NCBI GenBank assembly: GCA_964017045.1
Contig: OZ024801.1
Coordinates: 36,369,257 to 36,433,256 of the forward strand
Reading direction: 5' to 3'
DNA: 64,000 bases
From: Omphiscola glabra
Lineage: Eukaryota; Mollusca; Gastropoda; Lymnaeidae
A program made the position numbers and the translations under genes. Shown here in pieces: positions 46,626 to 57,920 of this stretch (its first letter is position 1; every line of letters begins with the position of its first letter). The notes below the pieces were generated by a model. That model saw only the letters and a program-made list of their open reading frames with translations. It was not told where the DNA came from and did no database searches.

Positions 46626-46759
46626 TACGAGGCGATCAACAGCTATTGGCATGTCAACAAATTTCAGGGAGGAAAAGAACAAAACTAAAAAACTAGATTC
46701 CCGAAGACGGAATTCCCCAGGGCGAGACCACCAATCGCATTGACACAGTATAACGAAAA

Positions 46760-46890
46760 GGGAGCCCGGACAGAACAACGGAGGGAGGGAGGGGAGCCCG
46801 GACAGAACAATGGAGGGAGCAAGGGCAGCCCGGACAGAACAACGAAGGGAGCAAGGGGAGCCCGGACAGAACAACGGAGGGAGCAAGGGG
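46760..46890. repeat. 34-bp minisatellite, 4 copies
   Basis: Units of GGGAGCCCGGACAGAACAAC followed by GGAGGGAGCAAGG. Unrelated in sequence to the large 34-bp satellite. Confidence 0.92.
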
Positions 46891-47028
46891 GGTGAAGTTA
46901 TAGAACTTATGAGAGACGATGTTGCCATACATCAAGGGGAATCTATAAAGTTCGTTTAAAATAAATTAAAACAACGGGACGATGTTTAAACGATGAAAGT
47001 CGATAGACAAAACAACATGTATGTATAG

Positions 47029-47178
47029 GCAAGGGAATGTCAAGACGACAAGGGAATGTCAAGACGGCAAGGAAATGTCAAAACGACAGTGAATGTGAAG
47101 ACGGCAAGGGAATGTCAAGACGGCAAGGGAATGTCAAGACGGAACGTGGATGTCAAGACGGCAAGGGAATGTCAAGAC
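47029..47178. repeat. 19-bp minisatellite
   Basis: About eight units of AAGACGGCAAGGGAATGTC with scattered substitutions and one 18-bp copy. Confidence 0.93.
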
Positions 47179-47254
47179 AATAAAATCTCCTGGAAATAAA
47201 CCAACTAATTCCCATAAAAATGATTACTTGTACACATGCTAATCTTTTGTTCGC

Positions 47255-48132
47255 AAAATTATGTAGCCAAAGAAAGACTGTGTAGAAGTGTAGATGAGCA
47301 CGCTATGTAGCCAATGAAAGACTGTGTAGAAGTGTAGATGAGCACGCTATGTAGCCAAAGAAAGACTGTGTAGAAGTGTAGATGAGCATTCTATGTAGCC
47401 AAAGAAAGACTGTAGAAGTGTAGATGAGCATTCTATGAAGCCAAAGAAAGACTGTGTAGAAGTGTAGATGAGCACTCTATGAAGCCAAAGAAAGACTGTG
47501 TAGAAGTGTAGATGAGCATTCTATGAAGCCAAAGAAAGACTGTAGAAGTGTAGATGAGCACTCTCTGTAGCCAAAGAAAGACTGTAGAAGTGTAGATGAG
47601 CACTCTCTGTAGCCAAAGAAAGACTGTGTAGAAGTGTAGATGAGCATCTATGAAGCCAAAGAAAGACTGTGTAGAAGTGTAGATGAGCAATCTCTGTAGC
47701 CAAAGAAAGACTGTGTAGAAGTGTAGATGAGCACTCTCTGTAGCCAAAGAAAGACTGTGTAGAAGTGTAGATGAGCACTCTCTGTAGCCAAAGAAAGACT
47801 GTGTAGAAGTGTAGATGAGCTTTCTATGAAGCCAAAGAAAGACTGTGTAGAAGTGTAGATGAGCATTCTCTGTAGCCAAAGAAAGACTGTGTAGAAGTGT
47901 AGATGAGCATTCTATGAAGCCAAAGAAAGACTGTAGAAGTGTAGATGAGCATTCTATGTAGCCAAAGAAATACTGTGTAGAAGTGTAGATGAGCATTCTA
48001 TGAAGCCAAAGAAAGACTGTGTAGAAGTGTAGATGAGCATTCTATGAAGCCAAAGAAAGACTGTAGAAGTGTAGATGAGCATTCTATGTAGCCAAAGAAA
48101 GACTGTGTAGATGAGCATTCTATGAAGCCAAA
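47255..48132. repeat. 41/44-bp minisatellite, about 20 copies
   Basis: Units of GCCAAAGAAAGACTGTGTAG then AAGTGTAGATGAGCATTCTA and TGTA. A 42-bp form lacks one GT of GTGTAG. Unit ends alternate TCTATGAA, TCTATGTA and CTCTCTGTA. A 187-codon minus-strand frame is a repeat artefact. Confidence 0.94.
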
Positions 48133-49240
48133 GGATTCAAATTTAATGTAGAAGAAACTTAAGTAAGTTTTATTTCTATTTTTTTTTAAAAACTATGTTC
48201 TGCACAGTGTCTTTGTTTATTGCATTTTAGAAATACAAAAATATGTTCTAATTTTGTGTGCGTTAAAACTTTAAAACTTTTGAAATTTTTAAACATATTT
48301 TGGTCTACTTTTTACTATTAAATTGTAATCCTTAAATTATCGACCAAAGAAGAATTATTCATTTTTCGAAACAATTCTACCATTACCATAGCTTCTTGAC
48401 TCAAACGACAGAATTAATCTCTTGTACAATCAACCATCATCCATTTGTCATGACAAAACACAATGTCAGCAACTCAGTGCGCATGTGCAGGTCAGCACGG
48501 GGTAGACGCCACCTAGCATAACGATAGACTCACGTGGGATCACAAACTCTGATGCTTCAAACTCGACGGAAGTGTGAGACTGACGGTGTAGGTTAAAGCT
48601 AATTAGCTGGCAATGGGTTAAATAGTTAAACATTGTCCCAACGAATGACAGCAAAGAAACGATTTCGCTGCCATCCTCAGGTTTATCCTTAACAAAAAAG
48701 AAGCCCTAAGTCATTCAACAAGCCTACAACTGATTACATTACTTAGCTATAGATTCACCAATACATTCACCAATACATTCACCAATACATTCACCAATTG
48801 AAGTTACAACTTAAATACAGATTCTTCCTTCCCTCCAGACCATTCTTTCTCTCTTAGACTGTCTCCCTCGCTCCCTCCCTCTGTCTCTCTCACTCCCTGT
48901 CTTTCCTTCGAACATACACACACACACACCATTGATGTCGATTAGAATGTCTTTGTTTGATTGGAGTGATTCTATCTGCCAGCTGACTTCCTGTATTTCT
49001 CACTGCAGCTATCTTGCTGGACGGATCGATGAAGGTCCAGGCGAGGTGATGTTATTTCTGCCAGGCTACATCAACATCGGCTCTTGTTATCACCTGGAGA
49101 CGTCCCTTCCTAATACACCGGACACATTGAAAAATGCATTAGCAGCACTCGTGATCTTTCAAAATCATTACATTTTTGTCTTCCTTTTTTTTTTCTCTCC
49201 TTCAACAAATGTGTAGAAAGATAGACGGGCTGTCAGTCAT
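48133..49240. other. Unique 1.1-kb region, no convincing gene
   Basis: AT-rich with a (TTCACCAATACAT)4 repeat at about 48748-48798, a CT-rich stretch and (CA)n near 48920. A 94-codon plus-strand frame (48932-49216) includes ISHCSYLAGRIDEGPGEVML after a pyrimidine-rich stretch ending TCTCACTGCAG, which resembles a splice acceptor. It matches no family I recognise, so it is not called a gene. Confidence 0.5.
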
Positions 49241-49490
49241 GTCTCGCTAATATGGGACAGCGAGTTGGGTGGAGTGGGACAGGTCAGTGCAGCGGGACAG
49301 TTGGGTGGGTGGGACACGTGGGTTAATTGGTACAGGTGGGTTGATTGGGACAGGTGGGTGGTGTGAGGAAAGTAGGTAAAGTGGGACAGGTGGGGTAGTG
49401 CGGGGCAGGTAGGTTCAGTTGGAAAGATGGATGGAGTGGGACATGTGGATGGAGTGGGGCTGGTGGGTGGAGTGGGACTGGTGTTTAGCG
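49241..49490. repeat. Diverged GGGACAGGTGGGT repeat
   Basis: About ten loose units of GTGGGACAGGTGGGTTGA type, 20-30 bp apart, G-rich on the plus strand. Confidence 0.8.
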
Positions 49491-50085
49491 TGGGCCAAGG
49501 ATGAGGTTTGAGGAAGGCAGTCCCAGGAATTAAGGAACAATAAAACATTTGTTGTTGAAAATAAGAAAGAAAGTGGGATGCAAAGAATAGGATTAAAGTG
49601 GGATGCAAAGAATAGGATTAAAGTGGGTGAAAGGGGCACACGATAGAAGGTAAAAAAAGAGATTGGACAGAGTTCTCTGGAGAAATAGAAAGCTTCAGCT
49701 GTGAGTTCCGAGACACTCCGGATGATGTACAGCCTGGGATGACCAACAGAGACCGTGCAGGCATCTCAGGTTCTGGTCATACTTGGAGAAGAAATATTCC
49801 GGGATTTCAACCTTTGTGTTGTGCCAGCTCTAGTATCGCAAGGCTAACAGTGACGTAGAACACACAAGATGGCATAAGAACAAAGTGCAGAAATGACGTA
49901 GGTTCTCAATCTAAGGCGATGACACAGCTTTGTGGGGGGGGGGGGGGGGAGGGGTGACATGCAGAGGAAAATGGAGAGCGATCCTTGATGCCCATGCGCC
50001 ATTAGGTGCGTTTAATGATGAGGATGACTTTACTAAGCAGATTCGGTGTTACGGGCAACTTTTCGGCAAAATAGATAAACTTCCG
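49491..50085. other. Unique spacer with G16 run
   Basis: Two copies of a 25-bp repeat (AAAGTGGGATGCAAAGAATA) at about 49570-49625 and a G16 run at 49934-49949. No gene is seen. Confidence 0.5.
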
Positions 50086-50232
50086 TAAAAAACAAGTCTT
50101 ACAGCATGTTTCCATCTTTGTTAAAAAGCCCAAGTCCTACAGCATGTTTCCAACTTTGTTAAAAAGCCCAAGTCTTACAGCATATTTCCAACCTTGTTAA
50201 AAAGCCCAAGTCTTACAGCATATTTCCAACCC
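50086..50232. repeat. 39-bp minisatellite, 4 copies
   Basis: Units of AAGTCTTACAGCATGTTTCC then AACTTTGTTAAAAAGCCC. Not related to the large 39-bp satellite. Confidence 0.9.
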
Positions 50233-50986
50233 AAAAACAATTTGAACCACTAAAAAACATATACAAAATACAGTTTTAAATAGAATAATTCATGATTTTC
50301 GTTTGAAGATCTTTGTGTTGTTTATAAAATAAAAAGTAGAAATCCGATAATTTCACGATGTTGTTCAGGGCTTATTTGGGTCGGTATGGCAATGCTTTGG
50401 AGTTGCTGTCCCTAAAGAGGATCATTATCTATCAGCACTTGGACATTCTCCGTCGACTGATCATTTCAGACGAAAACTTAAACGCTAGTAACAGTGTATC
50501 CTAAACTAACGCCTTTCATAAGTTCTTACGTGGGGGTGCTTTAACCCTACTTCTATTTCAAACATCTGAAGCTGTCGGTCTGCCTGGGACATATGGCAAT
50601 ATGATCTGCTAAGGACAACAATGGAGACGGGACTTGGGTCAAAGATTCAAATTGGTATGGGGAGAGAGTGGTGTTTTTGTTTTGTTTGGTTTGCTGTGTG
50701 TGTTCGAGTGTTTTGTTTGTTGCTCATTTGAATGTTTCAAATGGGTTTGATGAATCGGTGTTGAGACTGTCGAATGTCTCCATAAAAAAGAACAAAAGGG
50801 ATAACAAAATCAACTAGTCAATTTTACACTAAAAACCAGCGATCTGTCGTGCTAATGCAACAATCTAAGATTATCCCCCTTTTTATTGAACCCGTTTTTT
50901 TTGTTGTTTTTTTTTGGGGGGGGGGGGGGGGAATATAAACATATTTAAAAGCGTATTCATGGACACCTTAATATTTCGTGTCCAGC
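50233..50986. other. Unique spacer with T/G homopolymers
   Basis: No gene recognised. A T9 run followed directly by G16 lies at 50907-50931. Confidence 0.5.
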
Positions 50987-51328
50987 CTAGTGGACGACAT
51001 GAACTGTCCTCGGGCCTAGTGGATGTCACAGTCACGACATGAACTGTCCTCGGGCCTATTGGATATCACAGTCACGATATGAACTGTCCTCGGGCCTAGT
51101 GGATGTCACAGTCACGACATGAACTGTCCTCGGGCCTAGTGGATATCACAGTCACGACATGAACTGTCCTCGGGCCTAGTGGATATCACAGTCACGACAT
51201 GAACTGTCCTCGGGCCTAGTGGATATCAAAATCACGACATGAACTGTCCTCGGGCCTAGTGGATATCACAGTCACGACATGAACTGTCCTAGGGCCTAGT
51301 GGACATCACAGTCACGAAATGAACTGTC
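50987..51328. repeat. 40-bp minisatellite, 8-9 copies
   Basis: Units of ACGACATGAACTGTCCTCGG then GCCTAGTGGATATCACAGTC, highly uniform. Confidence 0.95.
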
Positions 51329-51904
51329 ACATTAAAAAAAAAATCTAATATTGAAAAATCTTTAATTTAAATTTGGGGTCGAAATTGTATCAGGTAATAT
51401 AGGTGCCGTGAACCTCAGTCGCGCACATTGTCTGCGCATTTGGAAAAATGACGCAAAAACTGTTGTGGCCATTTTACATTTGGCTTGGGGGGGATTTCGT
51501 TACTTTGCGTTTTACGTCACAGTTTTCTAATAATTCCACATCTTAATCCATTATGGGAAAATGTTAAAGAATAAAATAAAATCAGTTTAGTTATGAAAAT
51601 TGTATGTATGCTTTGAATTATTTTTTTTACGTGTGACGAGACACTAAAGAGTGGGGGGCAAAATATTTGTGACACTTTGTGACAGAGATGGGAGGGTGGT
51701 CTGAAAGGTCATTTTTTTGTGTGATCTAATTAGCGAACGACCCCTAGGTTGGGCCTGAACAAGATTTGAACACATGATAAACATCAGCTGAAAGAAATTT
51801 GAAAATCCTGCAGCTCCGCCTCCTAAAAAACATAATATGAAATTTTGCTGAACAAAATATGAACATTTGTTAAACGAGCCTTGAACATCCAGCTACTTCT
51901 CTTC
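51329..51904. other. Unique spacer, no gene seen
   Basis: AT-rich, with loose AACATTTG/GAACAT-type motifs near 51770-51890. No domain is seen. Confidence 0.5.
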
Positions 51905-51941
51905 ACAATATGCAAGTAATGAAGACTTCTCTTCGCCATAT

Positions 51942-53272
51942 AATTTTAAAAACTATAGACCTGTATCTAACTTATCATTTTTGTCTAAAGTCATTGAAAA
52001 ACTAGTTCTAAAACAACTTTTTGCTTACTTAAATGACAACTCTCTTCTCAGTCCTAATCAACCAGCCTATAGACCTTTCCATAGCACTGAGAAGGCTCTC
52101 TTGAAAGTCACCAATGACCTCTTGCTTGCATTGGACAGTGGTGATGTCTCCCTCAGTGCGGCCTTTGACACTGTCGACCTTGAAACCCTTTACAAAACGC
52201 TTGAAAATTACTTTCGCATTTCTGGTTCTGTTTTGTCTTGGTTTAGGTCGTTCCTCTCCGATAGAACGCAGGCAGTCGCTGTCGATGGCTGTATCTCCAA
52301 CAGTGCTGACTTGGTGTATGGAGTGCCACAGGGGTCCGTTTTGGGCCCGGTTCTATTTACAATGTATACCAGGCCACTGCTCCTCTTGCTCGAGAGGCAT
52401 GCTGTGGAGAGCCAGTCTTTCGCGGATGATACGCAACTATACAAGCATACCCATCCCTCTCTTGTCGATTCAGCTGTCCGGACTTTGCAGGAGTGTAATG
52501 GTGATGTCAAGTCATGGATGACACTCAGCAAGTTGAAACTTAACGATGACAAAACGGAAGCACTTCTTATTCATGATCACAAATCATCCACTAACTCAGT
52601 TCTCCCCACCTCATTTCAAGTAGGTAACTCAGATATACAGTTTACATACTCAACTAGGAATCTTGGTTATATTCTGTCTAACAACATGTCTCTAGATAAA
52701 CATATATCTCACATTTGTCGCTCTGCATACACCGCTATCCGTCAGATCAGCTCCATCCGCCACTACCTCACAGTTAGTGCAACAAAAACCTTAGGCTGTG
52801 CTCTTGTTCTCTCTCGTCTTGACTACTGCAACTCTCTTCTGTCAGGCTCACCAAAACACTTCTTAGAAAGATTACAAAAGGCTCAAAACTCAGCTGCTAG
52901 GCTAGTTTTAAAGGCAAAAAACGTGATCACGTCACACCACTACTTCATTCACTTCATTGGCTCCCGTAACAAGCACGGATTGATTATAAACTCTCTGTTC
53001 TGTGCCACAACGTTTTCTCGAATTCCTGCCCTTCCTATCTAACCGAAATTCTCTCTGTCTATTCACCCCTTCGACAGCTTCGCTCCTCCGCAGTCGATCG
53101 TATTCTTTCTGTCACTAAGACTCGCACAAAAACATACGGTGAAAGATCTTTCTCTTACTGTGCCCCCAAACAATGGAATTCTCTTCCACTACACATCAGA
53201 AATATATCAACCATCACAGCCTTCAAAACTGCACTCAAAACACACCTCTTTAAACTTTACTATCCTGACTGA
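51942..53272 (+). pseudogene. LINE reverse transcriptase, inactive
   Basis: The peptide starts NFKNYRPVSNLSFLSKVIEK, the reverse transcriptase finger region, followed by GVPQGSVLGPVLF and the catalytic box SFADDTQLY (FADD for the common YADD). Motif A, usually LDLSAAFDTVD in such LINEs, reads VSLSAAFDTVD. The first catalytic aspartate has been lost, apparently by a small in-frame deletion. The thumb region (ISHICRSAYTAIRQISSIR, LDYCNSLLSG) is present. Near 52920 (AAAAAACG) a one-base shift moves the reading to another frame. That frame carries an in-frame TAA near 52970, then YGERSFSYCAPKQWNSLPLH and a stop at 53270-53272. There is no endonuclease or ORF1. The element would normally prime reverse transcription from nicked DNA, but this copy cannot. 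Confidence 0.9.
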
Positions 53273-53371
53273 TTCCCCCTCTGAAAGTTAAACGATGCTG
53301 CGGAGTGCCGTCCATGGCTTCACATGGGGTACCACGCTATAGAAAACTACCCATAATAATAATAATAATAA
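51942..53371 (+). mobile_element. 5'-truncated CR1/L2-like LINE inserted in a minisatellite
   Basis: The element begins inside the reverse transcriptase coding region, directly after repeat sequence ending CTTCGCCATAT. It ends with ACCACGCTATAGAAAACTAC and an (AAT)n tail, after which the repeat resumes with ATATGCAAG. The target was therefore CCATATGCAAG within a unit, with a possible short overlap of AT. Truncated 5' ends and microsatellite tails are normal for target-primed integration. Its 3' end has related copies at 20655-21031 and 25228-25335. Confidence 0.9.
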
Positions 53372-54345
53372 TATGCAAGTAATGAAGATTTCTCTTCACC
53401 ATAAGCAAGTAATGAAGATGTTTCTTCAACATAAGCAAGTAATGAAGACTTCTCTTCACCATATGAAAGTAATGAAGACTTTTCTTCAACATAAGCAAGT
53501 AATGAAGACTTCTCTTCACCATATGCAAGTAATGAAGACTTCTCTTCGCCATATGCAAGTAATGAATACTTCTCTTCACCATAAGCAAGTAATGAAGACT
53601 TTTCTTCAACATAAGCAAGTAATGAAGACTTCTCTTCGCCATATGCAAGTAATGAAGACTTCTCTTCACCATATGCAAGTAATGAAGACTTCTCTTCACC
53701 ATATGCAAGTAATGAAGACTTTTCTTCAACATAAGCAAGTAATGAAGACTTCTCTTCACCATATGCAAGTAATGAAGACTTCTCTTCGCCATATGCAAGT
53801 AATGAAGACTTTTCTTCAACATAAGCAAGTAATGAAGACTTCTCTTCACCATATGCAAGTAATGAAGACTTCTCTTCGCCATATGCAAGTAATGAAGACT
53901 TCTCTTCGCCATAAGCAAGTAATGAAGACTTCACTTCACCATATGCAAGTAATGAAGACTTTTCTTCAACATAAGCAAGTAATGAAGACTTCTCTTCGCC
54001 ATATGCAATTAATGAAGACTTCTCTTCACCATATGCAAGTAATGAAGACTTCTCTTCACCATAAGCAAGTAATGAATACTTTTCTTCAACATAAGCAAGT
54101 AATGAAGACTTCTCTTCGCCATATGCAAGTAATGAAGACTTCTCTTCACCATGTGCAAGTAATGAAGACTTTTCTTCAACATAAGCAAGTAATGAAGACT
54201 TCTCTTCGCCATATGCAAGTAATGAAGACTTCTCTTCACCATATGCAAGTAATGAAGACTTCTCTTCACCATATGCAAGTAATGAAGACTTCTCTTCTCT
54301 TCACCATGTGCAAGTAATGAAGACTTCTCTTCACCAGGTGCAAGT

Positions 54346-54784
54346 TTGGCCCAGGACAAGATTCCCCGCGTACTTCACAACGCATGAATGTTGCCGATCA
54401 AGTGGCGGCCGTGACACACAACTCTAACACCTAATGGCGTACAAGGGCTTTCTCGTGGCATTACGTGTCCTACGTTTGCCGTGCATGTCAATGCGCTTGA
54501 TGATCCTACAGGCATGGCCACACCGAGAGGAAGGCGCGGGACAAAAAAAAAAGCTGTGGGAATGGCAACACAAAATGGGATTACAAGGGGGAACCTAAAG
54601 TGTTGGCCCTGTAGGATCGTGAAGGATCACGACATTAAAAAATTATAGCGCCAGGGATTTGGGGGGGGGGGAGAGACAAAAAACCCACAAGTTTCTCAAC
54701 AAGCGCAATGTCACGAGTTTCTATTTGAACAACAAACAAATCTTTCATCTCCAATTGTCTCTTATATGATGGGCTCAGACACAA
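54346..54784. other. Unique spacer, no gene seen
   Basis: Contains G11 at 54661-54671. No open frame with a recognisable domain. Confidence 0.5.
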
Positions 54785-55850
54785 CGCGGCGAAGAAGAGA
54801 TGTAGTATAACGAAGAGATGTAATATAACAGAGAGACGTAGTATAATAAAGAGATGTGGAATAATGAAGATATGTAGTATATCGATGAGATGTATTCTAA
54901 TGAAGAGATGTGGTATAACGAAGATATGTAGTATATCGATGAGATGTATTCTAATGAAGAGATGTAGTATAACGCAGAGATGTAATATAACGAAGCGATG
55001 TAGTATAACGAAGAGATGTATAATAATGAAGAGAAGTAGTATAACGAACAGATGCAGTATAATGAAGAGATAAGGTATAACGAAGAGACGTAGTACAACA
55101 AAGAGATGTAGTATAACGAAGAGATATAGTATAAAGGAAGAGATGTAGTATAATGAAGAGATGTAGTATAATGAAGAGATGAAGTATAATGAAGAGATGT
55201 AGGATAAAGGAAGAGATGTAGTATAACGCAGAGATGTAATATAACGAAGCGATGTAGTATAACGAAGAGATGTATAATAATGAAGAGAAGTAGTATAACG
55301 AACAGATGCAGTATAATGAAGAGATAAGGTATAACGAAGAGACGTAGTACAACAAAGAGATGTAGTATAACGAAGAGATATAGTATAAAGGAAGAGATGT
55401 AGTATAATGAAGAGATGTAGTATAATGAAGAGATGAAGTATAATGAAGAGATGTAGGATAAAGGAAGAGATGTAGTGTAACGAAGAGATGTATTTTAACA
55501 AAGAGATATAGCATAACAAAGAGATTTAGTATAATGAAGAGATGTGGTATAATTAAAGAGATGTGGTATAATAAAGAGATGTGGCATAATGAAGAGATGT
55601 GGTATAAAGAAGAGATGTATCATAACGAAGAGATGTAGTATAATGAAGAAATGTATTATAACGAAGAGAAGTAGTAGAACGAACAGATGCGGTATAATGA
55701 AGAGATGAGGCATAACGAAGAGACGTAGTACAACAAAGGGTTATAGTATAACAAAGAGATATCGTATAAAGGAAGAGATGTAGTATAACGAAGAGATGTA
55801 GTATAACGAAGAGATGTAGTATAACAAAGATATATATCATAAAGGAAGAG
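54785..55850. repeat. About 18-bp minisatellite with block duplication
   Basis: Some 55 diverged units of GAAGAGATGTAGTATAAC type, 17-20 bp long. A block starting AACGCAGAGATGTAATATAA at 54971 recurs 254 bp later at 55225 with its variant order kept. Frames of up to 294 codons on the minus strand encode only LHYTTSLRY-like repeats. Confidence 0.93.
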
Positions 55851-56310
55851 AAAATCGATTAAATTGATGGCTAAGACAGCTATAACTACGGATGGCACAC
55901 CATGGTGTTTACTATAAATCTTTCTTATTAAAAAAACAACAACAACCAAAAACACACATGTTTTAAGACAACCACCTAAATTTAAATACAAGAAAACATT
56001 TGTATGACTCCCCCTACGGACCCACACCAACCACTCAGACAGACACAGACCAAAACGACCAAATCCATCCGATCAGCCTCATATAGCTCAAATTATTTCC
56101 CTTGTCATCTCCCTGGCCAACAAACATCCGTCTTTCTTTGCGGCCGCTCAGACTAAATCTGGCAATGTTCGGCCGAATCTTCCAGCTGACTTGGTGATGG
56201 AATGGACTGCCCAAGCTGAAATAGTGGCCTCACGAACACGACAACAAAGATTGCGGGTGTAAGGATGGCGGGGAAGACCTGCATGGTGGTATAACGGTCC
56301 ATTGATATGT
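55851..56310. other. Unique spacer, no gene seen
   Basis: Small open frames on the minus strand have no domain. Confidence 0.5.
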
Positions 56311-56605
56311 GCAACTGTGCATACATTGGACAACCTAGTGTACATACAAAGGACAACTTAGTGTATATACAATGGACAACTTAGAGTACATAAAAATATA
56401 ATGGACAACTTAGTGTCCATATAATGGACAATTTAATGTACATACAATGGACAACCTAGTGTACATACAATGGACAAGCTAGTGTATATCCAATGGACAA
56501 CCTAGTGTACATACAACATACAATGGTCAACTTAGTGTACATACAATGGATAACTTAGTGTACATACAATGGACACCCTAGTGTACATACAATGGAAAAC
56601 TGAGC
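56311..56605. repeat. 23-bp minisatellite, about 12 copies
   Basis: Units of ACAATGGACAACTTAGTGTA followed by CAT, with some shorter copies and inserts. Confidence 0.93.
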
Positions 56606-56943
56606 ACATTTCAGTACCAAAAAGCTGTAATCACACAGTTAAACGCTGTTTACGCGGCTGTTTGGGTATAGGCACTTACTCTACAGAAGGTAGATTATAG
56701 ATAACAGCTTTGGAGCTTATCCCAGTGCAAGCCCCACAGTCTGTTTCCCCTTGAGGTTATCAACTAACAAAACGTTTATGTCGCCACAGGACGGCCTCAG
56801 ACTAACGACAGTGTAATCTATGACATTCGCACCGAGTACCGCTCCACTACTCCGTGGCTAGTCACTAAAATCTGCACCATTAGCTCAGGCTCAAGATTTG
56901 AACATGGGTCTCCCACCCCCACCCCACCCCCAACCCACACAAC
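56606..56943. other. Unique spacer, no gene seen
   Basis: No gene. Just beyond it, CAGAGCCGTAGCG at 56944-56956 resembles the left end of the hAT MITE at 19675, but I find no matching right end. Confidence 0.5.
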
Positions 56944-56983
56944 AGAGCCGTAGCGTAAAATTTGGAGGCATCCCCCCCCCCCT

Positions 56984-57319
56984 AAAGGTAGATTTACCAT
57001 CAAAGAGGGTTTCACATGCGTTAGTCGTTATGTGATATATGTGTTTGTCAGCCGTAGATGTCATTCTATTTACATAAGCGAAACAGGGAGAAGATGGGCA
57101 GATAGGTTCACAGAACATCTTCGGGGTATTGAACAAGGTAAACTTTCCCCAGTCTCTTCGCACTTCAACGGAGGGCAACATAAAGGTGCATTAGATGTAT
57201 CCATTACGGCACTAATTTCTTGCACAAACACACCAGAGAGAGTTAAAATGGGAAACACATTTATTCAGCTTTTTGGTACCATATCTCCATATAGAATGGA
57301 TCAAATACTCTCTTACTAA
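56984..57319 (+). pseudogene. Penelope-like element fragment, GIY-YIG endonuclease
   Basis: Reading from 56984 without a stop, the peptide is KGRFTIKEGFTCVSRYVIYV, then SRRCHSIYISETGRRWADRF, TEHLRGIEQGKLSPVSSHFN and RVKMGNTFIQLFGTISP, ending at 57319. The order FTC...VIYV...C..IYI.ETGRR..DRF.EHL...HF is the C-terminal GIY-YIG nuclease domain of Penelope-like retroelements, which nicks DNA for insertion. The GIY equivalent is VIY and the YIG equivalent is YIS, a glycine loss that probably weakens it. No reverse transcriptase lies upstream: the sequence changes at a C11 run (56972-56982), so this is a 5'-truncated relic. The annotated ATG-less start at 57032 is only the first possible start codon inside the domain. 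Confidence 0.82.
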
Positions 57320-57568
57320 TGTTTCTCAATTTCCCTGTATATCTTCTTCTTTTTTTGTCTTCTTTTGTTCTTCTATTTTCTCTTACTCCTTAGATTTTAT
57401 GTATCTTTAAATATTTTGGTCCGTTAAGATTCTCTACCTTATTTTCCACAGTGGCAATATTTATATTCTTTCACTTCCTGCAATCCTACTTCCGGAAACA
57501 AAAAGGAAATCTCTAAAGTTGATTTACTATCATCTGATACTTTTTATACTTCTTTTTTGTCTTATTTT

Positions 57569-57595
57569 CTGATGAAGGCTCTAAGCCAAAACGTC
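57569..57595 (+). ncRNA. Degenerate hammerhead-ribozyme-like core
   Basis: CTGATGA (57569-57575) is followed by GGCT/AGCC able to pair as a short helix II with loop CTA, then AAAAC and GTC (57593-57595). The hammerhead core needs CUGAUGA...GAAAC; here the G12 position is A. It lies 250 bp downstream of the Penelope-like coding fragment, and Penelope-like elements are known to carry minimal hammerhead motifs. The G12 change should abolish cleavage. Helices I and III are not convincing by eye. Confidence 0.5.
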
Positions 57596-57599
57596 AAAA

Positions 57600-57920
57600 T
57601 CTTTTGTATATCTATGAATTCAAGTTTAGCATTCTTACCCTGTTCTTATATTTTATTGATTAAGAAGGAAGAATTTGACGTTTAAGTTATGACATACATT
57701 TTTAACTTCTTCACGACCATCTTAGTTTATGTACTAAGTCAGACGTTAAATTGTCCAGTTCTACAGTTCTCTCTTTGTACTTCAGTTGACAAATTAAAAG
57801 CCCATATTCCTTTCAATTTTAAAATACAATTACTTTGGGAGGGTGAACTAGCCTGTCAAACAATTTTTAGGTGGTGAGATACTACTAAACTATTCGTAGG
57901 GAAGAGGATAACTGATTGTT
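57600..57920. other. AT-rich spacer, possibly 3' part of the Penelope element
   Basis: No domain. It may include the element's untranslated end, but no boundary can be fixed. Confidence 0.4.

Larger units (their letters stand above)
51905..54345. repeat. 30-bp minisatellite, split by a LINE
   Basis: Units of ATGCAAGTAATGAAGACTTC then TCTTCACCAT. About one and a half units lie left of the LINE (to 51941) and about 32 lie to its right (53372-54345). Variants ATAAGC, TTTTCTTCAAC and TCGCC recur in mixed order. Open frames of about 200 codons (minus) and 314 codons (plus) in the right part are artefacts of the 30-bp unit. Confidence 0.96.

Noticed and set aside
48932..49216. Possible small exon or gene with 94 codons
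   Set aside because: A CAG acceptor-like site precedes part of it, but no donor of good quality follows and the peptide matches no family I know.
53373..54317. 314-codon plus-strand frame after the LINE
   Set aside because: It is the 30-bp minisatellite read in one frame, with an equally open minus strand.
56944..56983. Left end of another hAT element (CAGAGCCGTAGCG)
   Set aside because: It resembles the MITE at 19675, but no right end or target duplication was found, so it is mentioned only in the spacer entry.
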